A stretch of 11,964 nt of DNA from Dehalococcoidia bacterium. Lineage in GTDB: Bacteria > Chloroflexota > Dehalococcoidia > JACVQG01. Below, piece by piece: positions 1 through 6,934 of this stretch. Every line of letters starts with the position of its first letter. Position 1 is the first letter of the stretch. The position numbers were made by a program, and so were the translations under genes. The notes under the pieces are model-generated. The model was given only the letters and a program-made list of their open reading frames with translations. It did no database searches and was not told where the DNA came from. The stretch lies in the NCBI GenBank assembly GCA_015661045.1, contig JACVQG010000013.1:1-11964 (forward strand). Reading direction: 5' to 3'.

Positions 1-1205
1 GCCCATCCCCGCAACCTGCTATCCAATGTCCTTTCTATCTCCTCACCTTTCTTCACCACATAAGTCTCTACTCCTGCTGAGGTTAACCAGCTTAAAGTCG
101 CCGAAGAATCTTCCTGGCCTCCAAAACTGGATGCATCAAACAAAATAGCCAGCGGTCTTATTCCCCGTTCACTTAAAAGGGTAAAGGGGGAAATCAATAA
201 TTCTTTTGAAGCGGATGTAATAACAATAGCAATAGCATTTGGCCCGATAAATTCCTGTGTCGAGCTAATCACCTCTGATAGTGAAGCCTTTCCCTGATGC
301 CGTACTAAAGCCAATGTCTCGAAAATCCGTCCCCACTGCTGCTCGCCCCTCTGGGCGTTAAGTTTATATTGTTTGTCTCCCCAGGCCACCAACCCCACGG
401 CACGGTTGGTATCCATATATTTTCTGGCTAAAGAGGCTGCTATAGTAACACCGTATTCAGCGGTACTCTCCGCTCCGTCGCCGCTTTGCACCGACTCTTG
501 CATGTCCAGTAACAACCATACCTCGCCCGATGGCCCTGCCGGCTCCCTATCAAAGTCTTTAACCATAAGTTTTCCTGTGCGGGCCGTGCTGCGCCAGTGG
601 ATATGGCCAAAACTATCACCAAATACGTATTCACGTACACCCGCAGCTTCAGGACTGGAGCGGTCCGTACGTCCCTGGTGATAACCCTCGCCTAATATCT
701 TTCCGGAAGGCAACATGAAATCGGCTAATTCTATGGTTGCTGGATAAATTAGAATTGGCTCCGGATTTCTCAGGGAAATCTGGCTGGAAAAAAGGCCAAA
801 TGGGTCCTGAGCAGCTACATTGACAGCCCCAAAGAAGAATAGTCCCCTCTGTTGGCAAAGTGTTCTGGTGGTCCATGTAATTGATTGGTGGGGAAATAGA
901 TGGACTAAACGCCGGTTGTGATGTCCGGGGATATCGGTCTTGTGATGAACCTCCAGAAGAAACTTGGGAAGCCAGCTTTTATTTTGAACAACGACTATTT
1001 CTTCTAACCACTGCCCAACCTGAACGTTGGTAGTTCCCTGGCGCACGTCTACATTTAGCCCCGTTATGTTGAACCGGCTCCACAAATAGCCCAGTAATGA
1101 GAGAAATGCAAGTGCATAGGTAACCCGGTACAACATGGCGGAGCCAGTTCCAAGGGCTATGATAGGGATAGCCAGAAGCAATAAGAGTACCGTTTTGTTC
1201 TTCAT
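1..1205 (-). CDS. DUF58 family membrane-anchored protein, C-terminus cut by window edge
   Basis: An open frame of 401 codons runs from ATG at 1205 to the left edge without a stop. The family is usually close to this length, so only a little of the C-terminus should be missing. Residues about 5-21 and 25-42 are two hydrophobic helices, so the protein is probably membrane-anchored with a soluble remainder. Family hallmarks are DPFGLF (134-139) and YVFGDSFGHIHWRSTAR (193-209), followed by a vWA-like domain starting VWLLLDMQES (229-238). That site lacks a full DxSxS metal motif, which to my recollection is common in this branch. The gene lies 30 bases after the MoxR gene in the same direction. 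MoxR-DUF58 pairs are thought to act in assembly or maturation of cell-envelope or enzyme complexes. No clear Shine-Dalgarno precedes the ATG; an in-frame TAA 15 bases upstream (1219-1221) rules out a longer start, and translation may be coupled to moxR. A transglutaminase gene often follows, but that is outside the window. Confidence 0.9.
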   Translation of the reverse strand, partial: MKNKTVLLLLLAIPIIALGTGSAMLYRVTYALAFLSLLGYLWSRFNITGLNVDVRQGTTNVQVGQWLEEIVVVQNKSWLPKFLLEVHHKTDIPGHHNRRLVHLFPHQSITWTTRTLCQQRGLFFFGAVNVAAQDPFGLFSSQISLRNPEPILIYPATIELADFMLPSGKILGEGYHQGRTDRSSPEAAGVREYVFGDSFGHIHWRSTARTGKLMVKDFDREPAGPSGEVWLLLDMQESVQSGDGAESTAEYGVTIAASLARKYMDTNRAVGLVAWGDKQYKLNAQRGEQQWGRIFETLALVRHQGKASLSEVISSTQEFIGPNAIAIVITSASKELLISPFTLLSERGIRPLAILFDASSFGGQEDSSATLSWLTSAGVETYVVKKGEEIERTLDSRLRGW

Positions 1206-1235
1206 ACTGTAATTCGGTTAAACAGTTGGGCTCAG

Positions 1236-2213
1236 TTAATTTTTAAGGGGTCGCGCTCCAGGCACCGGCACGGATTCCAGAATCTCCGCTACTACAGTGC
1301 GGCCGGTGTTTCCCTGAATCCGGGCAGAGGAATTAACTATGAGCCTATGAGCCAGGGTTGGCTCCGCTAAATTTTTAATATCATCCGGGAGCGCATAGTC
1401 CCTGCCCTCCAGTAATGCCCTGGCCTGGGATAGTCTGAAGAGCGATAAAGAACCTCTGGGGGAAGCGCCTAAATAAATAGAAGGATGTTTGCGGGTAGCT
1501 TCTACAAGACTTACAATATATTCTTTGACAAGAGTATCCACGTGTACCTGTTTGGCGGCATCCTGAAGTCTTATAAGGTCATTTGTGTCAGCTACTTGAT
1601 CGAGGCTATCGATGGGATGAACAAATTGCTGTTTTTCGATAATAGTTATCTCATCCGCGGCTGAAGGGTAGCCCAGGCTAAGGCGCAGCATAAAACGGTC
1701 AAGTTGGGTTTCAGGCAGAGGGAAAGTACCTTCATATTCTATGGGATTCTGGGTTGCCATAACCATAAAGGGGCGGGGCATCGCATGGCTTAAGCCGTCC
1801 ACGGTTATTTGCCGCTCTTCCATGCACTCCAAAAGCGCTGACTGAGTCTTCGGGGAAGCCCTATTGATCTCATCAGCCAGAACAATCTGGGCCATAATCG
1901 GGCCCGGGCGGAACTCAAAATCACCTGTTTTCTGGTTGTACATGGATACCCCTGTGATGTCTGAGGGCAGTATATCCGGTGTAAACTGAATACGTTTGAA
2001 CGAACACCCCACAGATTTGGCAATGCTTTTCGCCAGCATGGTTTTCCCCACGCCAGGTACATCTTCGATAAGCAGGTGTCCCTGACAAATGAGCGCCATC
2101 AAAGCTAACTCGCCCTCGCCATACTTACCAATTATTACCTTCTGCACATTCGTCAGGATTCTCTCCGCAATGTGAAGAGCACGCTCTACTTCGTTCTTCA
2201 AACTCTGTTCCAC
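1236..2213 (-). CDS. MoxR family AAA+ ATPase
   Basis: This 325-residue protein has the full length and motif order of MoxR ATPases. The Walker A motif is [11 protein letters not shown] (50-60, K57), Walker B is VLADEINRA (111-119, D114/E115), sensor 1 is in [11 protein letters not shown] (153-163, N156), and ETQLDRF (168-174) and GASPRGSL (249-256) supply the arginine finger and sensor 2 region. The C-terminal lid carries [17 protein letters not shown]. MoxR proteins are ATP-driven chaperones that work with vWA-type partners, here the DUF58 protein just downstream. The start is GTG at 2213, preceded by an AAAGGG-type ribosome site. The gene diverges from aroQ across a 500-base gap, so it is likely the first gene of its transcript. 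No oddities are visible, and which complex it remodels cannot be told. Confidence 0.95.
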   Translation of the reverse strand: MEQSLKNEVERALHIAERILTNVQKVIIGKYGEGELALMALICQGHLLIEDVPGVGKTMLAKSIAKSVGCSFKRIQFTPDILPSDITGVSMYNQKTGDFEFRPGPIMAQIVLADEINRASPKTQSALLECMEERQITVDGLSHAMPRPFMVMATQNPIEYEGTFPLPETQLDRFMLRLSLGYPSAADEITIIEKQQFVHPIDSLDQVADTNDLIRLQDAAKQVHVDTLVKEYIVSLVEATRKHPSIYLGASPRGSLSLFRLSQARALLEGRDYALPDDIKNLAEPTLAHRLIVNSSARIQGNTGRTVVAEILESVPVPGARPLKN

Positions 2214-2314
2214 TAAATTTCCCTTTCTAAGACACTCGCCATCCCGATATTCCTATCCATCAAACGACCTTTGAGAACAGGCAATGTTTACGATTTAGCC
2301 TTTTTCAATCAATG

Positions 2315-2332
2315 CAATAGGATAGACTATTG
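2315..2332. promoter_or_regulatory. Operator-like inverted repeat
   Basis: CAATAG and CTATTG form a perfect 6-bp dyad around a 6-base spacer, about 100 bases upstream of the moxR start. The size and position suit a dimeric regulator, but no regulator gene is present in the window and the arm is short enough to occur by chance. Confidence 0.25.
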
Positions 2333-2586
2333 TGAATCCAGTTGATTTAGCTGTCAACAATCGGATTCTCAACTACAGTGAAATAACGGGAAATCAGGCG
2401 GGCCAAGTACAATCGTTTCCTGCATCCATTGTTTTATACCATTACCATATCATGACTCTAGCGCAGGACGAATTCGAGATTTCAAATATAAACGGGTTCG
2501 AGTCAGCACGGGTGAAATTTCAACGATAAGATCACCAGCGTTAATTATACTTCAACCTACGGGCATATTCAAATTAAGGTATTGAA

Positions 2587-2609
2587 CCATAATGTACTGG
2601 ACATCATGG
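2587..2609. promoter_or_regulatory. Imperfect 9-bp inverted repeat upstream of the aroQ promoter
   Basis: CCATAATGT, a 5-base spacer ACTGG and ACATCATGG form a dyad matching at 8 of 9 positions. It lies about 60 bases upstream of the -35 element of the predicted aroQ promoter, where an activator or repressor could bind. It is followed by a short T-rich stretch (CCTTTTAT), so a weak plus-strand terminator is a second reading. Confidence 0.3.
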
Positions 2610-2668
2610 GCCTTTTATAGTAACATCCTAAGCAGATCCATTTGATTTTATACTTGGCTGCATTTAAT

Positions 2669-2697
2669 TTGACTCTTTTCTATCCCTTATTTATGGT
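2669..2697 (+). promoter_or_regulatory. Predicted sigma-70-type promoter of the aroQ operon
   Basis: TTGACT (-35, 5 of 6 consensus, 2669-2674) and TATGGT (-10, 4 of 6, 2692-2697) are separated by exactly 17 bases. Transcription would begin near 2704, giving a 5' leader of about 13-25 bases before the aroQ start. It also argues against translation starting at the upstream in-frame TTG at 2642. Confidence 0.5.
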
Positions 2698-2716
2698 ATC
2701 CCAGTTAAAGTACGGT

Positions 2717-3169
2717 ATGAATACGATGATGAGATTCCTTGTTATCCACGGCCCAAACCTCAACCGACTTGGTCAGAGGGAACCCGATGTTTATGGAAAG
2801 AAAACCCTGTCCGAAATAAATAGCCTCTTACAACAGAGAGGCGTTGAATTGGGCATAGATATTGTTCCCTTTCAGTCAAATAGCGAGGGCGTTATTATTG
2901 ATTTTATCCAGTTACAGGCTAGCCGGTCTGCCGGAATAATAATCAATCCGGGAGCCTTGACTCATTATGGCCTCTCACTACGCGACGCTATAGTTGATTC
3001 TAAGCTACCTGCGATCGAGATCCATCTTTCCAACATTTACGCACGTGAAGAATGGAGAGCGCATTCAGTCATAGCTCCCATAGCCAGAGGGCAAATCAGC
3101 GGGTTGGGATGGAGAGGTTTTGTAGCTGCAATAGAAATACTCTACGCCCACTGCAAGGAACAGAGTTAA
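2717..3169 (+). CDS. aroQ: Type II 3-dehydroquinate dehydratase
   Basis: AroQ dehydrates 3-dehydroquinate to 3-dehydroshikimate, step 3 of the shikimate pathway to aromatic amino acids, in the cytoplasm. Family motifs follow in order: HGPNLNRLGQREPDVYG (catalytic Arg and Tyr), NPGALTHYGLSLRDAI, and the signature HLSNIYAREEWRAHSV with the catalytic His, then IARGQISGLGWRGF. From ATG 2717 the protein is 150 residues, the normal size for this dodecameric enzyme. ATG codons at 2726 and 2729 in the same frame are equally possible, since the conserved part begins at MRFLVIHG. 2717 is chosen because AAAG lies 6 bases upstream, although all the ribosome sites are weak. A longer TTG start at 2642 would precede the predicted promoter and add a tail untypical of the family. 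It is first in a plus-strand operon, 21 bases before the Xaa-Pro peptidase. Confidence 0.95.
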   Translation: MNTMMRFLVIHGPNLNRLGQREPDVYGKKTLSEINSLLQQRGVELGIDIVPFQSNSEGVIIDFIQLQASRSAGIIINPGALTHYGLSLRDAIVDSKLPAIEIHLSNIYAREEWRAHSVIAPIARGQISGLGWRGFVAAIEILYAHCKEQS

Positions 3170-3190
3170 ATCCCGGTTTAAAGAGACTTA

Positions 3191-4303
3191 GTGAACGACA
3201 AAGTTATCAAACGACTGGAAAATTTACGTTCCCGTTTAAGAGAAAAAGGGTTGGATTGCCTGTTGATATCGCAGGTTGATAACCGTCGCTATCTCTCTGG
3301 CTTTACAGGCTCGGCGGGAGCGCTCATTATCTCGGCACAGCGAACAATACTTGCTACAGACTTTCGTTACATCGAGCAATCCAAAATCCAGGCGCCTCAA
3401 TATGAAGTGATACAGATAAAAGGTGAGATAGCAAACTGGTTGCCCGGACTAATAGCCCCTCTCAATATCAATTCTCTTGGCTTTGAAGCAGACGATATTC
3501 CTTATGGGGCATATGCACTATTAGCTGACGCAATATCAAAAGGGCCGTCTGTTAGACTTATGCCCACTCAGGGGATCGTAGTGGAGTTACGAGCCAGGAA
3601 AGATGCCTATGAGAGCAAAATTATCCGCCAGGCAGTCGCCCTGGCAGACGAGGCCTTTTCTTATTTAAAAGGATTTCTCCGTCCTAGGTTGTCTGAAACG
3701 GCGGTTGCCTGGGAATTGGAAAAGTTCCTTAGAGAAAAAGGCAGCGAATCGATGCCTTTCGATATTATCATTGCCTCGGGACCCAACGCAGCGCTCCCTC
3801 ACCACCATCCCACAGACCGTTTAATACAAGCCGGAGAGCCGATAGTAGTTGACCTGGGAGCCAGGATAGACAACTATGCCAGTGACCTGACCAGGACATT
3901 CTGCCTCGGAACTCCGGACGCTACTTATATAAAAATATATGAAATAGTTCTCCAGGCCCAGCAAAACGCTATCACTAACGTCAAGCCGGGAATGACCGGT
4001 TCCCAGGTTGACGCCCTTAGCAGGAGTATAATAGAAGAAGCAGGCTACGGAAACGACTTTGGGCACGGGTTGGGGCACGGTATTGGTGGGGCCGTCCATG
4101 AGGAACCTCGCCTTGGACCGGGGTCATTAACACCCATACAGATTGAGATGGCCTTTACTATCGAACCTGGCATCTATCTGCCGGGATGGGGAGGGGTACG
4201 GATAGAGGATGATATTTATCTTAGCGCAGATGGCCCACAGGTACTGAGTGTATCATCCAGGGACCTCTGTGTAGGGCTGGATAAAAGTATTATTAGACTC
4301 TGA
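3191..4303 (+). CDS. Xaa-Pro peptidase (M24B, aminopeptidase P/prolidase family)
   Basis: A 370-residue two-domain metallopeptidase that should cleave peptide bonds next to proline in the cytoplasm. The N-terminal creatinase-like domain (about 1-130) includes NRRYLSGFTGSAG (31-43). The pita-bread catalytic domain has all five metal ligands: D221 and D232 (VVDLGARIDNYASDLTRTF), H296 (GHGLGHGIGG), E325 (FTIEPGIY) and E339 (GVRIEDD). ALPHHHP (201-207) supplies the substrate-binding histidine. The start is GTG at 3191, with AAAGAGA upstream. The aroQ-peptidase pair is a known neighbourhood, often followed by efp (elongation factor P), which is absent here; a PHP gene follows after 31 bases. Sequence alone does not separate dipeptide prolidase (PepQ) from aminopeptidase P, so no symbol is given. 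Confidence 0.93.
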   Translation: MNDKVIKRLENLRSRLREKGLDCLLISQVDNRRYLSGFTGSAGALIISAQRTILATDFRYIEQSKIQAPQYEVIQIKGEIANWLPGLIAPLNINSLGFEADDIPYGAYALLADAISKGPSVRLMPTQGIVVELRARKDAYESKIIRQAVALADEAFSYLKGFLRPRLSETAVAWELEKFLREKGSESMPFDIIIASGPNAALPHHHPTDRLIQAGEPIVVDLGARIDNYASDLTRTFCLGTPDATYIKIYEIVLQAQQNAITNVKPGMTGSQVDALSRSIIEEAGYGNDFGHGLGHGIGGAVHEEPRLGPGSLTPIQIEMAFTIEPGIYLPGWGGVRIEDDIYLSADGPQVLSVSSRDLCVGLDKSIIRL

Positions 4304-4334
4304 GAAATGTACTGGAAAGGGATGATTAAAAACA

Positions 4335-4979
4335 TTGCTAAAAGCTGACTTGCATATCCATACAACATATTCTTTCGATTCCACCATGGCACTGCAAGAC
4401 ATTATAAATAAATGCCTTAAAATCGGTATTACCTGTGTTGCTATTACCGATCACGGCACTATTGAAGGGGCGCTTAAGCTCCGGGAAATCGCTCCATTTA
4501 AGGTTATTATCGGACAGGAGATCCTCACCTCGGAGGGTGAGGTTATGGGCCTTTTCCTCCAGCAATCGGTTCCCAAGGGAGTAACCCCCCTTAAAGCAGT
4601 GGCAATGGTCAAGGAGCAAGGAGGGCTTTTCGGCATCCCTCATCCATTCGATAGGATTGGCAGGTGGGGGTTGCCGAAGTCCACTATCTATTCCCTTATA
4701 CCTCATATAGATGTCATTGAAGCGTTTAACTCCCGGACCCTGTTTTTCTGGGATACAACACGCACAGGTCTTTTCGCAAAGGAGCACAATATCCCGACAA
4801 GCGCAGGAAGCGATGCCCACGTGCCCTGGGAAATCGGGCGCACCTATTTAGAAATGCCGGATTTCAACAGCCCTCAGGAATTTATCCAGTCTCTTAAACA
4901 GGCACATACAATAGGTCGCCACTCCTGGCCGTGGCCGCATATGGTGGGATTGTGGACCCGATTGAAGAGGCATTTCTGA
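4335..4979 (+). CDS. PHP-domain metal-dependent phosphoesterase
   Basis: A 214-residue protein consisting of one PHP domain, a trinuclear-metal TIM-like barrel that hydrolyses phosphoesters. Metal-binding motifs are DLHIHTTYSFDS (5-16; H7, H9, D15), AITDHGT (36-42; D39, H40), GQEI (60-63; E62), IPHPFD (101-106; H103) and GSDAHVPWEIG (158-168; D160, H162). The start is TTG at 4335: an in-frame TGA lies 12 bases upstream (4323-4325), and the next ATG (codon 18) would delete the HxH motif. A GGAAAGGGA site lies somewhat far upstream. Family members include histidinol phosphatase, polymerase-associated PHP and nucleotide phosphodiesterases; nothing here picks one. Its stop overlaps the start of the formyltransferase, so the two are probably translationally coupled and may act together. 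Confidence 0.9.
   Translation: MLKADLHIHTTYSFDSTMALQDIINKCLKIGITCVAITDHGTIEGALKLREIAPFKVIIGQEILTSEGEVMGLFLQQSVPKGVTPLKAVAMVKEQGGLFGIPHPFDRIGRWGLPKSTIYSLIPHIDVIEAFNSRTLFFWDTTRTGLFAKEHNIPTSAGSDAHVPWEIGRTYLEMPDFNSPQEFIQSLKQAHTIGRHSWPWPHMVGLWTRLKRHF
4964..4970 (+). promoter_or_regulatory. Ribosome binding site deciding the formyltransferase start
   Basis: GAAGAGG lies 8 bases before ATG 4979, inside the last codons of the PHP gene. It selects that ATG over the in-frame upstream GTG at 4931, which would give a 16-residue extension with no family counterpart. Confidence 0.65.
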
Positions 4980-5812
4980 TGCTCAGGTTGGGGTGGTTCT
5001 CCACAGGCAGGGATGAGGCGGCACGACAACTCTTACAAGTAGTATACAAAGGCATCGATGGCGGCGATATAGATGCCAGGATAGCTTTTGTTTTCTGTAG
5101 CCGCAGCCCGGGAGAAACTCCTCAAAGCGACCTGTTTTTACAGCTTGTAAAAAACTACGGGATCCCCTGTGTTCACCTTTCCTTCAAAGATGTTGTCGGC
5201 TCAGCCCCTGTAGATTACCGGGACACCCCCAGGCGGGCAGCATACGACCGGCAGGTAATCGAGCTTTTAAAAGGGTTCAAGGTTGACCTGTGTATTATGG
5301 CAGGATATATGCTCATTATTAGCCCGGAGCTATGCCATCATTACGATTTTATTAATCTTCATCCTGCTATGCCCAACGGACCAAAGGGTACCTGGCAGGA
5401 GGTAATCTGGCAACTGATTGAAAAACGGGCTTCATCTTCCGGTGTTATGATGCACCTGGTCACCCCCGAACTCGACCGGGGACCTGCTGTCGCTTATTGC
5501 ACCTATTCTCTTCGCACTCCTTCGCTGAACCCATTGTGGACTCGAATACAAAACCAGCAGATAGAAGAGACCAACGCCTTATTCCGGTTAATCCGGCAGG
5601 AAGGGTTGAAACGGGAATTCCCCCTTATTCTGGCCACGATAAAGGCTTTTAGCCGGGGACAGGTAAGAGTAGAAAACGGTATAATATTAAATAAAGAAGG
5701 TAAACCGATCCCCGGTTACGATTTAACCCCGGAGATAGAATCTTCGATAGAAAATGATTTGGCGTTGGCTAAAGAAAACGATAGTTTACTGATACCAGTG
5801 CCCAAAGTGTAG
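4979..5812 (+). CDS. PurN-fold formyltransferase domain protein, substrate unknown
   Basis: A 277-residue protein whose first two thirds match the 10-formyltetrahydrofolate-dependent transferase fold. AGYMLIISPEL (108-118), INLHPAMPNGPKG (125-137) and GVMMHLVTPELDRGPAV (155-171) align with the PurN core, and catalytic N126, H128 and D166 are retained. The N-terminus reads MLRLGWFSTGRDEAARQLL. Where PurN has a GNGSN loop gripping the phosphate of glycinamide ribonucleotide, this protein has TGRDE, so its acceptor is probably different. A C-terminal extension of about 80 residues is not part of PurN (about 200 residues). The start at ATG 4979 overlaps the PHP stop (TGATG) and has a good ribosome site. 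A purine-pathway role is possible but less likely than formylation of another amine. Confidence 0.85.
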   Translation: MLRLGWFSTGRDEAARQLLQVVYKGIDGGDIDARIAFVFCSRSPGETPQSDLFLQLVKNYGIPCVHLSFKDVVGSAPVDYRDTPRRAAYDRQVIELLKGFKVDLCIMAGYMLIISPELCHHYDFINLHPAMPNGPKGTWQEVIWQLIEKRASSSGVMMHLVTPELDRGPAVAYCTYSLRTPSLNPLWTRIQNQQIEETNALFRLIRQEGLKREFPLILATIKAFSRGQVRVENGIILNKEGKPIPGYDLTPEIESSIENDLALAKENDSLLIPVPKV

Positions 5813-5922
5813 TAGATAAATTGCTATTGCGAGGGGCACAGAGATAGGGGTTTTTGTCAACCGGACGAAGCACCGGGTTTTAGTGCATTTGCACGGGTAT
5901 GTAGTTTGTAAGGATATCGCCT

Positions 5923-6906
5923 ATGCCGCCTGATAATACACCTCTTATTGCATTTGATCTTGAAGGTCCGTTATCGCCAAATGACAATGCCTATGAGTTG
6001 ATGCAGCTTTTCCCCGGTGGAGACCAGCTATTCCAGGTAATAAGCCGCTATGATGACCTGCTCACCGAGGAAGGCCGGTTAGGTTACGAACCCGGCGATA
6101 CACTGGCCCTGATCGTGCCTTTTCTTATCTATCATGGCATATCTCCCGAAGACATATTGCGTTTGGCTGAAGAAGCGCGCTTTATATCTGGCGCTAAAGA
6201 GTTGATAACCCGTCTAAAATCGGATGGTTGGAAGGTTCACTGTATCACAACTACCTATTTACCCTACGCCCGGCGACTTGTCCAGAAATTGGGTATGGAT
6301 ACAAGTATGGCTTGTGGAACGGTGCTGTCTTTAGATTATTACCGCGAAGTCATACCACAGAAAATACTTGAAAGAATTGCCAGTGTCGAAAAAGATATTT
6401 CTCAACTCAAGCCCGGGCAGGACGACATTCAGATAAAGGAAAGATTAGACAACTTATTCTGGAAATCCGAAAAGGAACTTGCATGGCTTCTTCAGGAGAC
6501 AAAACCTATGGGTGGTAGAAGAAAATTATTAGCCCTCCGCACACTGGCGCTCTCCTACCGCCTTCCGTTAAAAGATATAGTTGCCGTAGGCGACTCTATT
6601 ACCGACTCACGTATGCTGGAGGGTGTAAACAAAGCTGGCGGACTGGCCATTGCCTTTAATGCTAACAAGTATGCTTTACAGTATGCAACCATGAGTCTGG
6701 CATCGACAAATATATTAGACCTGTGGCCTATCCTGGATACGTGGGCCAAGGGTGGGCGCGAAGCCGTACGCGAGGTTATGCTGGCTAAAAAAAAGAAACC
6801 GAAAGATAGAGATAATTTTCACTGGCTGGAAGGCAAAACATTACCTTTGCAAGTCCACGCCCGCATCCGGCGGTTAGTCCGGGAAAAGGCAGCAGAACTG
6901 GGTTAG
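5923..6906 (+). CDS. HAD-superfamily phosphatase/phosphotransferase, ThrH-like motif I
   Basis: A 327-residue HAD protein. Motif I is AFDLEGPLSP (10-19): nucleophile D12 is kept, but the usual second Asp is Glu (E14), as in ThrH-type phosphoserine phosphotransferases. Motif II is CITTTYLP (107-114), the motif III lysine is probably K201 in GGRRKLLAL, and motif IV is AVGDSITDSRML (221-232; D224, D228). Roughly residues 135-195 form a charged, helix-rich insert (cap-like). A basic C-terminal tail (KKKKPKDRD, 289-297) makes it longer than ThrH (about 205). The ATG start is preceded by AAGGA at 9 bases. It begins 110 bases after the formyltransferase, a gap with no convincing terminator or promoter, and is 28 bases before pfkB. 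It probably dephosphorylates or transphosphorylates a small metabolite of this operon. Confidence 0.85.
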   Translation: MPPDNTPLIAFDLEGPLSPNDNAYELMQLFPGGDQLFQVISRYDDLLTEEGRLGYEPGDTLALIVPFLIYHGISPEDILRLAEEARFISGAKELITRLKSDGWKVHCITTTYLPYARRLVQKLGMDTSMACGTVLSLDYYREVIPQKILERIASVEKDISQLKPGQDDIQIKERLDNLFWKSEKELAWLLQETKPMGGRRKLLALRTLALSYRLPLKDIVAVGDSITDSRMLEGVNKAGGLAIAFNANKYALQYATMSLASTNILDLWPILDTWAKGGREAVREVMLAKKKKPKDRDNFHWLEGKTLPLQVHARIRRLVREKAAELG

Positions 6907-6934
6907 TAACATTAAAACACCTAACGGAGGATAT

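Larger units (their letters stand above)
2214..2716. other. Divergent intergenic region without a supported gene
   Basis: About 500 AT-rich bases separate the divergent moxR and aroQ genes. A 65-codon GTG-initiated frame at 2332-2529 exists, but it has no recognisable motif and no convincing ribosome site. What can be supported are two inverted repeats (2315-2332 and 2587-2609) and a plus-strand promoter (2669-2697). A GGTTCGAGTC string near 2499-2508 recalls a tRNA T-arm but has no pairing flanks. The length is unusual for a window that otherwise has very short gaps, so it may also hold a decayed gene or an unrecognised leader. Confidence 0.6.

Noticed and set aside
2495..2520. GGTTCGAGTC resembling a tRNA T-arm
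   Set aside because: The bases flanking the loop do not pair, and no acceptor, D or anticodon arms can be drawn upstream.
2332..2529. GTG-initiated 65-codon plus-strand frame
   Set aside because: It has no motif, no clear ribosome site, an unremarkable composition and lies in an AT-rich spacer; a chance frame is more likely.
2642..2716. 25-residue upstream extension of AroQ from a TTG start
   Set aside because: The predicted -35/-10 promoter lies inside this segment, and the AroQ family begins at the MRFLVIHG-like strand.
4338..4820. 160-codon minus-strand frame opposite the PHP gene
   Set aside because: It is antisense to a gene with a complete set of PHP metal ligands, and it has no recognisable domain.
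5813..5922. Possible terminator (AACCGG...CCGGGTTTT) and GTGCATTTGCAC palindrome between the formyltransferase and HAD genes
   Set aside because: The stem needs a bulge and is only about 6 bp, and the palindrome is 5 bp with a 2-base loop; both are too weak to call, so co-transcription remains likely.
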